Shown here in pieces: positions 56,199 to 64,000 of a stretch of DNA of 64,000 nt (positions are counted from its first letter, which is position 1; every line of letters begins with the position of its first letter). Source of the DNA: Cadophora sp. MPI-SDFR-AT-0126 (taxonomy: Eukaryota; Ascomycota; Leotiomycetes; Helotiales; Ploettnerulaceae); contig JAGMVK010000019.1 of the NCBI GenBank assembly GCA_020747065.1, positions 930,001 through 994,000 of the forward strand. Reading direction: 5' to 3'. The position numbers and the translations under genes were made by a program. The notes beneath the pieces were generated by a model. The model had not been told where the DNA came from. It saw only the letters and a list, made by a program, of their open reading frames with translations, and ran no database searches.

Positions 56199-59022
56199 AT
56201 GTGTGACCTTGATCATCTGACGGTAAGTGATTCAACTATTTTTAGTGTGGCTGCAGACAAAAAGCAATGGTGAGTTCAGCCTGCTTCTTTGTTGCAAGAT
56301 CAGTGCGCTTTTTCTCGGTTTCTTTGACACGAATTCCTTTCATTCAGCACCATGGACCAAAGCAGGTTACACCTCTTCGAGAGCCGCATCGAGAACCTCA
56401 TCAGCAAAGTCAGAATCCAAAAAGTCCGTGGAAATGGAGCAAATAGATATGGCGACCGAAACAGCTCTCAACGACAGCCTGGAGGGCCAACCTGAAGAAT
56501 TTGAAGGCTATCGCGAGGTATTTCCAGATGTCAATCTCAGTGACAGTCATGGTGTTAGAGCCGGCGCCGAGGGAAATCGGCTTGGAGAGCAAGTACGTGC
56601 TTTGAAAGAGCAATTGCGGGTGCTCAAAGAAGTCATCCTAGAGTCCAGCGACGATTTCATCAATCCTGACGAAGGACCAAGCCAAATATTACCGCGCAAT
56701 CTCCAGCGACCAGTTTTCGACCGCCAGATCTTGTCCGAGGTCACAAGCAAGCGAGATTCGTACTTTCTTAGAGTACAGAACCTCGAGGAAAGGGTGGGAC
56801 GCTTGCTACCATCTGGTTTGGGAGGTGATGGAAGTTTTCAGGACCTAGTCGATCAGCGAAGCGTCGCCGTGGTTGATCCGGACCTTTACTACGAGACTCA
56901 TCGTGAGGGTGGTTATCTATCGCAACTTCAGAGGGAGACCTTGAGAAAGGGCAATGGCCACGAGTCCACGGAATCCGAAATACTCGCGAGACTCGATGCA
57001 GCGAAGGCAGAGAGAATCATGGCTGAAGCAGATCGCGACACACTCATAGACGAAAATGAAGACCTAAGAGAGAAGTTGAAGACAATCCTCCTGAGATACG
57101 AGGCACTGGTTCAGCAATGGAAATCTGTGCAAAGCGGCAGCAGTGGGCAGGAGACATGTGTCGACTCATCAGAAAATCGAAATGTTGATATGGCTGATGT
57201 TGACATTGGAGATGAGGCAGTCGGAAGAATGGAGATGGGAGAGCTACATACCAGCCAAAATCCCCATACGATCCATCCCGATCCATCAACCAGAGACGGC
57301 GAAGTATGCGAAGCGCAACTTATCCTCGTTCGGTCAGAGCGCGATGCTGCCATCAAACGGAACGAAGAGGCTCGCAGGACTCTGGCAACAAGAACAGCAG
57401 AAAGAAATGGCGCACACCAACGGATCCGCATCCTAGAAGCTTCTCTGACCGAAAGCCAAGAGAGAGAAGCAAAACTACAAGCAGAAATTCGTCGAAAAGA
57501 AAGCCAGGAGCGAACCTCGACGAGTCTGCTCGACACAGAAACCAGCACAGAGGGAGCTGAGCGCAAAGACGTCGAGTTCTTGCAAGAAGAGTTAGAGCAC
57601 GCCGTAGCAGCAGCATCAAAAGCTCAACGCGAACGAGATGCCGCTCGAATCGAGATCAAAGTCATGGAGGCAGAGAACGCTATTGCGCATTCAGCTGCCG
57701 AAACAGCAAACGACGTCGTCACTGAGCTCCAGGTATCGCTAGAAGCAGCAAATAATGCAGCTTTGGCGGAGCGTGAGAAGTCGGAAGAGCGCAGGCGGAC
57801 ACAAAATAGGCTAAGAGTTGAAAGGGAAACACTGCGAATCAAAGTTGCGAAACTTGAAAGGGCACTGAGCGAAGCACATCAAGTCTCGATAGGCTTAGTA
57901 CGACATGGAAACATAACAGTTGGCGATTTGGTCCATGTCCGAGAGGAAAGAGATTCTGCGTTAGCTAGACTAGAGACACTTCAAGCAGAGCTTGACCAAG
58001 CGACCGGTACAGTAACCGAACTTCAGATAGCCCTCGATGATCTTCTAGCTACACACGCCAATGGTCCAACAGATGACTTGGCATTGGACGAGTTGAACCG
58101 GGTTATAGTGCAACGAGATGAGGCCCTATCGCATGTCAAAGAATTGGAACGATTACTCGAAGAGCTTGAAGAAGATTATCGAACAAATCTTGACCAGTGG
58201 GAGCGGCAAACCCAGAGAGATGAGAAGGAGATCATCGACTCCAGGGACCGCTTGAATGAGGAAATGACACGAAGCACAGATTTGTCGGATCAGCTGAAAG
58301 CTGCAAACATCAAGCTGGAAGAAGCAGAGATCAAAGCACTAACCGCAGAGGCAAGATCAACGACCTTGGATATTCAGGCTCAACAAATTGCACAGGACCT
58401 TGATCACTCAAACGAGGATAGAGAGGGACTGGAGACTGCTTGTGAGCTCCTAAGGGCCGAATGTCTTCGACTGGGTGGTATGATAGTGGCCGTTCGGAAT
58501 GAGGTAATCTGCCTCGGTGGTAGAATAGTCGCTCCAGACGGGACAGTTCAGGGGGAAGATGGCTGGCCAGATGGACCTCCTTTAGCCGACCACAGCGACA
58601 GCGACATACCTCGTCGACCTGCGGCAAAGCCACAGCCGGTTCAAGAAGATCTCGATGTAGAGGACAACGATCCCGTTCCATATCCGCGAAAGAGGGGGGC
58701 AAGTACTCGCCGACAGCCACGTAAGGCAAGCAGCGCCTATGAGTTATCCGATAGCGATTTATCCAGCATTGAGAGCAATTTGCTTATACCCGAAGAATGG
58801 GACCTGCAATGGCGTCCAAGACAACGACCTGCTAGGCGTTCCGATTCCACGCCACTCTTACGTACGAGTCCCACGATATCAACACAGACTCATCCTCGGT
58901 CTTCGAGGAATCCGGCGCCCTACTATGGTACCTCAACGAGGTCGAGGCCGGTGAAACGAAGAGCTGATACTGATCGCGAGAAGCCCGGGTCGGGGAAGAA
59001 GCAGAAGCAATCAAAATCTTGA
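56199..59022 (+). CDS. Large coiled-coil protein with basic C-terminus (about 903 aa)
   Basis: Best model: exons 56199-56222, 56257-56269 and 56348-59022, giving MCDLDHLTTKSNAPWTKAGY at the N-terminus. It needs a 34-nt intron and a 13-nt exon. A conservative alternative is the first in-frame ATG of the long exon at 56434 (862 aa). The bulk (about 110-770) is Glu/Arg/Ala-rich heptad-like sequence (EQVRALKEQLRVLKE, TERNGAHQRIRILEASLTES, REERDSALARLETLQAELDQ) with few breaks, predicting a long parallel coiled coil. The last ~130 residues are disordered and basic, with PVKRRADTDREK and GKKQKQSK that look like nuclear localisation signals. There is no motor, kinase or membrane segment. It may be a structural or nuclear scaffold protein; no orthologue is recognised. 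It converges on the HSP20 gene. Confidence 0.8.
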
Positions 59023-59480
59023 GAGAGGTGGGTCCTTGTTTATTGCCACGAGCTTATTGGAAATAAACGCGTCATCTTTTTTACGTTCTTGCATGCCATA
59101 TCTGCCTTATTCCTGTTTTGTCTTTTAACTTTTCTGTGTCCACCACCTACAAGCATCGAGAATTGGCAGCTGCACGCGACAAATTCGACGAACTCATGAA
59201 GTCATGAATGCAATGAGAAAGACAAAATTGTATGAAGTTCTGCTGGAGCACATTCACATTTCTCTTGCACGGATCTAGAATTGTTATTTCAAGGAATGTT
59301 TTATTAATGAGTGTCTGATCTAGGTATTATAATGCCTAAACTCCAAGCTATGCAAGTGCAAAGTACAAAGTACAAGGGCCCAATTCCACTCATCAACTCC
59401 AATTTCCATACAAGTACAATTGCGTCATGATTCCAGAAAAAGGAAGTCTATCTCGAGTCTACTAGTACCGCTGTCAAGCT
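59023..59480. other. Convergent 3' region between the coiled-coil and HSP20 genes
   Basis: 458 bases holding both 3' untranslated regions. No gene is seen. Confidence 0.5.
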
Positions 59481-60167
59481 TTACAAAACACTAACAGCAA
59501 CCCTCTTAGACTTCAGACTCTTCGGAACCACCACATTCAGTACCCCATTCTTCAACCCAGCAGTGACGAAGTCCTGCTCGATCCTCTGCTCAAACGTAAA
59601 GCTGCGAGCGAACTCTCCAACCTTGCGCTCGGCAACCCAGTACCTTGCTCTTGGGCTCTGGGTCTCTGGAGCAGCAGCCGAAGGACCTGCAGACTCGGGC
59701 TGCTTGCCTTTCTCCGCAGCTGTAGGCGTGGCGGAAGTCGTGGCTGGTGTGACGAGAGGAGTATCAGCCTCGTCGTAATCGTCTTCGACGGTTGCGCTGT
59801 ATCCAGACTTCTGAGACGATGTCTCTGCATCTGCTTGAGCGGTCTGTTCGACTTCCGCAGCGGGAGCTGAGGCTGCGGCGTTGGTGTTGACGTTCAGGCG
59901 GCGTTCGGTCTTGCCCTTGATAACAAGCGTCTGTGCATCCTGGAACTGGATATCGAGGTCTGCTTGCTCCAAACCTGGGACTTCGCCGTAGAGCTCATAT
60001 GCCTCGTTGGTCTCGGTTACGTCGAAGCGAGGTGTGAAGGATTGAGGTCTGTGGACGCGGCGGACGCAAGGGTGTTGTTGTTGTTTCTGTTGAGGCTGGT
60101 CGAGCTCGGAGAGGAGCTGGAAGAGTGCGGCCTCAGTGGGGAGGTATGCTTGTTGGAAGAAAGGCAT
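59481..60167 (-). CDS. HSP20 / alpha-crystallin family small heat-shock protein (228 aa)
   Basis: Single exon, start at 60167. The N-terminal ~45 residues (FFQQAYLPTEAALFQLLSEL) precede the alpha-crystallin domain. It opens with FTPRFDVTETNEAYELYGEV and PGLEQADLDIQF, continues with LVIKGKTERR, and closes with YWVAERKVGEFARSFTFEQR and GLKNGVLNVVVPK. Between the strands a ~75-residue Ala/Thr/Ser/Glu-rich insertion (about 95-170) splits the domain, as is common in fungal HSP30-type proteins. The conserved A-x-x-x-G-V-L motif is present as AGLKNGVLNV. It is an ATP-independent cytosolic holdase protecting unfolded proteins, normally induced by heat and other stress. The C-terminal KRVAVSVL may serve as the I-x-I-like assembly tail. 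Confidence 0.93.
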   Translation of the reverse strand: MPFFQQAYLPTEAALFQLLSELDQPQQKQQQHPCVRRVHRPQSFTPRFDVTETNEAYELYGEVPGLEQADLDIQFQDAQTLVIKGKTERRLNVNTNAAASAPAAEVEQTAQADAETSSQKSGYSATVEDDYDEADTPLVTPATTSATPTAAEKGKQPESAGPSAAAPETQSPRARYWVAERKVGEFARSFTFEQRIEQDFVTAGLKNGVLNVVVPKSLKSKRVAVSVL

Positions 60168-63100
60168 TTTGATGTGTTTTTGTTTGAAAGTGTTTAGATT
60201 TGAGGAAGAATTTTCGAGGGTGGTTTGGAGTTGAAGGTTGAAGTGAGGAGATGTGTGGATATCTGAGTGTCTGTTTCTGAATGATGAAAGGGAATTTCAA
60301 GGTTGATCTCAGCTGCTGTTATATACATCTTTTCGCTCTCCAGGCTGAGTCGAAGACGCAATCATCGTGGTGAGAAATCGTGATTACGAGGTCCCTCGAG
60401 TGCCTTCTGGTGGCAGCAGGAAGGGGGTGGAAGAGTGGAGAATATCACGTGAAGCTGAGCAAGCCACATTACAAATCAGCCACATCTTCGATTTTTGGGT
60501 CGCGCTGGATGGAACGAGGCGATGAATGGGCTCTAAGAGACTGGCGAAGATATGGCTTACGGTATTGGGGCAGAATGCCCTCGAAAAAACAGCATTTCCT
60601 CCGGTCCGTTCACTTTGAATATAGTCACGTGCCAATTTTTCGCCACCAGTCAACACTTGACGATGTCGTGCGTTGAGCTGCCTGAGAGTGCGCGAAAGCC
60701 CTTCAAATATCATCTTGTATTCTCTCTGTTTGATCTTACACATGCGCAGAGTGTCACGAGTACCATGGTTTACTTTGTCCGCGGGTTCTCTGCAGAGCAT
60801 TAAACAAAATTTGGTGGCAAATCTAGGTATGGTCTACCTACTTTCCAGAACGAACTATTGTATACATCAAGGCAAGGAAGCTGCTATTGATAACTCATGA
60901 CTTGAACTTTTCGTACTCGCACATGTCTTGCGCCGCTTGCTGTCTTATCGTGCCTCTAGATGCACCTTTTCGTGGAACTGGACTCCTCCTCCTCCTTCCA
61001 GGATTGCATCTTCTAGTGGCTGCCTACATGGCTGAATCGCCCAAAACTGTGTTGTTATTGTAAAGAGACCAAAATTGATAGGATTCCAATTTACTTCGTA
61101 CAAACACCTGCCGAAAATTTTTCTGGCTGGTGGTGCATCAGCTCTTGGACTTGCATCTCCTCTGTCTGGTTGTATTCGTCGGCACTTCAACTTTCTCAAC
61201 ACGTGCAATTTTTCTGTCAGGTTCAGATGACAAAATGAAATACACATTATGTCAGATCATTGATAGTCTTACTAAATGGTTCACCTGTCATTTCTTATAT
61301 AAAAATTAAGAAGTTGGCTGGGAAGTCTTGACAGGATGCCCGTCTGGAAACTAAAACACACCCGACCCATGGCTGCGGCAAGACCTTGAAGTCAAATTGT
61401 TCCTTCGAGATGTAGGTTCTTCATGGAATGAATTATATCGAGAGTGCCAGTAATCGTTTCAAAGCTGCTGAGGTTACCATAAACATGCAGCTGCAGCCTT
61501 GAAGCTTTCAAAAATGACGACGCTAAGCGAGAAACACAAGGAATGACAACAAACACCCCAGCGGCAACAACTCAGACTCGTCCAATTTTCCCGCAACATG
61601 CTCGATGAGAATCTCAGTGTTTAGAATGTGGGACTGCTTATTATCATCTGGAATCAGGCTCTGTACTTAGTTCTACTTTTCACCAAGACAATGACAAAAC
61701 TTGCTAGGCTGCTTCTCGGTAATTACGACGATGGACACTCTAGCATCTTATATATAGAAAAAACGTAAGTTGATCGAAATCAGAGAAACCCTATGTCAGA
61801 GCTATGATGTTGCTGCTGGCTCGATACCTTGAAGAAAATCAAAAGACGGGTGAGAAGAACACACATGACACGAATGGAAACGTCATGGACTGCATTGCTT
61901 TAAGCAATGTGTCAAATATACTTTAATCCGAATACCACAGCTCACCCCAGGACAAGAGGCTAGAGAGTTCTCACTCGACCAAAGGAATATTTGATGCTTG
62001 GCCGGCAGATTGAGAAATATTCATCATTTATCCGAATCATGTCACTGGAATGGTACTCACCGTTTCACGAATGTCGCTTGCCCTTCATTCAAAGCATGCT
62101 CTAAGAAAATATCTACCAGTGACAGACTAAGGAAAGAAAGCCAGATCTGCTGCGCGGGATCCTGGTGCCGCATTCTTACATCAAGGAATGCCTCGCACTT
62201 GTATCTGACCGATCTCCTTCCCAAATTGGCAAGCACATCATGCATCACACGGAGCTTGGTATCTGAGAAGAGCAGATGAAACCTGGACATTTGGGTCCTA
62301 TAGACTTTTGATAATAGCTTTGTGATTTACTATATCGTGAGCTCAAAGTAAGCTTTCTCTCTGAGATCCGTACAGCGAGCAAGGTCTACTGATGGAAAGG
62401 AGAAAGCATCAGAAGTTGTAGCCTTCGCCTTTCGATTTCCACTTGACCAGACAGTGGCAATGTGCCACATGGCCGTGACGACACTGCAAGCAGGAGGGGA
62501 AATAGAAGGAAAGGCAAGTTCGTCGACACAGTCAGCCTCCTTTGTCATTCGATCACTGCCACGCCCAGTGCCCACTCTCTCAGATCGAGGCAGAATTGGC
62601 TGTTAAGTCTGGTTCCCACCATTCCAAGAAGACAGATGTCTTGGGTTCATCGACGGGCTCACGTGTTGTTTAAGGTTATTCGCGCCGACTGGTCTATTGT
62701 TAACCATGGTTGGTTGACGATAGCGCGGTGACATTGGCTATGCGACCTAATCTTTGTTTTCGAGTGGTTCTGAAGGTGGCTGGCTGGGCCGATGGGTGAG
62801 CGATAGTCTGAAAGTAAGAGGTGTCCACTTCTTCATCTTACGAGGTCACGGCACGCGACCAATACCATCAGTACGGCTTCAATTTACAATTCAAAAGTCG
62901 AAACATTTGCTCTTACTGGAAATCTCTCGAGATGATTGTATTTCCCGAAATCCGTAAACGCCAACAACATCTCTTCTCACCCCGAAACATCCGGCAGACA
63001 GATGCTTCCGTCTCGCACACTCAAATCAGACAATACAGTAGTGCCAAGACCGCGCAGCCAGATGACGCGGCCTGTCAAGGAGCGACAGACTGGGTTCGCT

Positions 63101-64000
63101 GGAGTGGATTGGATTACCCATCATTAAAGTTAGGGGGTTCAAATGCGAGAATTAAGCTTGTTACGACGTTATGACGCGCGATGGAACCGAGAGCCATGCC
63201 GTCCCCACCGAACGCGATAATTAGTCTATTAAACTTTATCCTTGGCTTTTGCTGGACTGGGACGGCCCTGGATCATTTTATTTTTTTTCTTTTATTAATT
63301 GATTTTGGGTTTTAGACTTTGCTTGGGTGCGTGGCTACCGTCTGTGCTGCCGCGTGTTGGGTGGAGTTGGTGGAGTTGCTGTGCTGAGGCTACTCTATTT
63401 TTCCTCCAAGGGTGCAGGAGGATACCGACAGAACCAAGAGTTGAAGTAGCCAAAGTTTTACGAGGAATCTTGCGATGATTCGAGTTCCTAGATTAAAAAT
63501 AAATATTGTTTGTGGTTCGTGCGAGGTTTTGGATCTGGTGAGCTTGTTTGGAGATCAGATCCTGAAGCATGCCTCAGTCACATCAAGCTCTTGATTGAGG
63601 AACGATTTGCGGCGAGTGGATTGGCTGGACTGCTTCCGAGGTGGCCCCTTCTGTGGAGAAATATATCTGCAACGTCGGGGCCAAAACAAGAGTAGGCGTC
63701 CGAAGATTCCGAATTTAAAGCTTCGAGCTTGAGGTTAAAAGTCCCCACAGCATCGCATCCCTTCTCCACAGAGGGGCCATACGGGTCTTGGGACAGGAAC
63801 TTTTGGAAATGGAAGGCCGTTTGGAAGTCATGGAAGGGAGAGCCATTCCCCATTTTGCTGGGATCATGATACCAGTTCACTTCGGCAATTGCTCGAAAGC
63901 ATATATTCTTTCTTCTTGAACAGAATTTGCAATGCAGGTCTCTGCTGCAGCAAGGAAAAGTCTGTATCTTGTGGCTCCATCTCCAGCATCTTCCAAGTCC
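60168..64000. other. Intergenic region to the window end, 3.8 kb
   Basis: Beyond the HSP20 promoter (about the first 500 bases) no gene is supported. Frames are 138 codons or fewer, overlap on both strands and show no motifs. Parts (61200-62350) are more AT-rich than the coding regions. No transposon motif or terminal repeat was recognised. Confidence 0.5.
60318..60325 (-). promoter_or_regulatory. TATA box of the HSP20 gene
   Basis: TATATAAC on the minus strand, about 150 bases before the ATG at 60167. This fits a strongly inducible heat-shock gene. CACGTG hexamers lie further upstream at 60446-60451 and 60626-60631. Confidence 0.55.

Noticed and set aside
60208..60215. GAAnnTTC heat-shock element before HSP20
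   Set aside because: It is a single minimal element 41-48 bases before the ATG, downstream of the TATA box and so inside the leader. It is too weak to call.

Overview
The window is nuclear DNA of a filamentous ascomycete (Pezizomycotina). The evidence is the many short GT-AG introns (mostly 46-56 nt), a Zn2Cys6 regulator with a fungal-specific regulatory domain, a full-size ABCG transporter, a DUF4360 secreted protein, an esterase with a fungal-type CBM1, a Ure2p-like glutathione transferase and a fungal HSP20. I cannot place it below subphylum from sequence alone. I support 16 protein genes in 64 kb, so the region is gene-poor. I recognise no transposon, rRNA gene, convincing tRNA or CRISPR array.

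Layout. 1-1,039: 3' end of a proline-rich scaffold-like protein. 1,040-20,011: an 18.9 kb stretch holding one gene, an AT-hook plus Zn2Cys6 transcription factor (9,798-11,911). 20,012-24,051: ABCG transporter. 24,310-28,667: divergent pair of an unknown 192-aa protein (-) and an SRPK-like kinase (+). 29,340-37,648: cluster rich in secreted products: a DUF4360 protein, a small coiled-coil protein, a CBM1 carbohydrate esterase, a beta-rich secreted protein and an 8-cysteine secreted protein. 39,302-41,544: C2H2 transcription factor with a long low-complexity upstream region that includes a G-quadruplex-capable pentanucleotide array. 46,672-47,084: a short secreted precursor with two identical cysteine-rich peptide repeats. 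49,611-51,163: glutathione transferase. 53,835-59,022: an unknown 410-aa protein and a large coiled-coil protein. 59,481-60,167: HSP20 chaperone. 60,168-64,000: no recognisable gene.

The genes do not form one pathway. The common theme is the secretome (five secreted products between 29 and 47 kb), together with detoxification and stress proteins (ABCG pump, GST, HSP20) and two transcription factors.

The best candidate for something undescribed is the gene at 46,672-47,084. It encodes a signal peptide followed by two 20-residue units with identical protein sequence (R-G-C-S-C...C-G-G-T-T-C-P). Their coding DNA differs at 12 of 20 codons, always silently. A Lys-Arg pair precedes the second unit. 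This looks like a Kex2-processed secreted disulfide-rich peptide precursor under strong selection. It is unlike the ascomycete alpha-factor-type pheromones I know.
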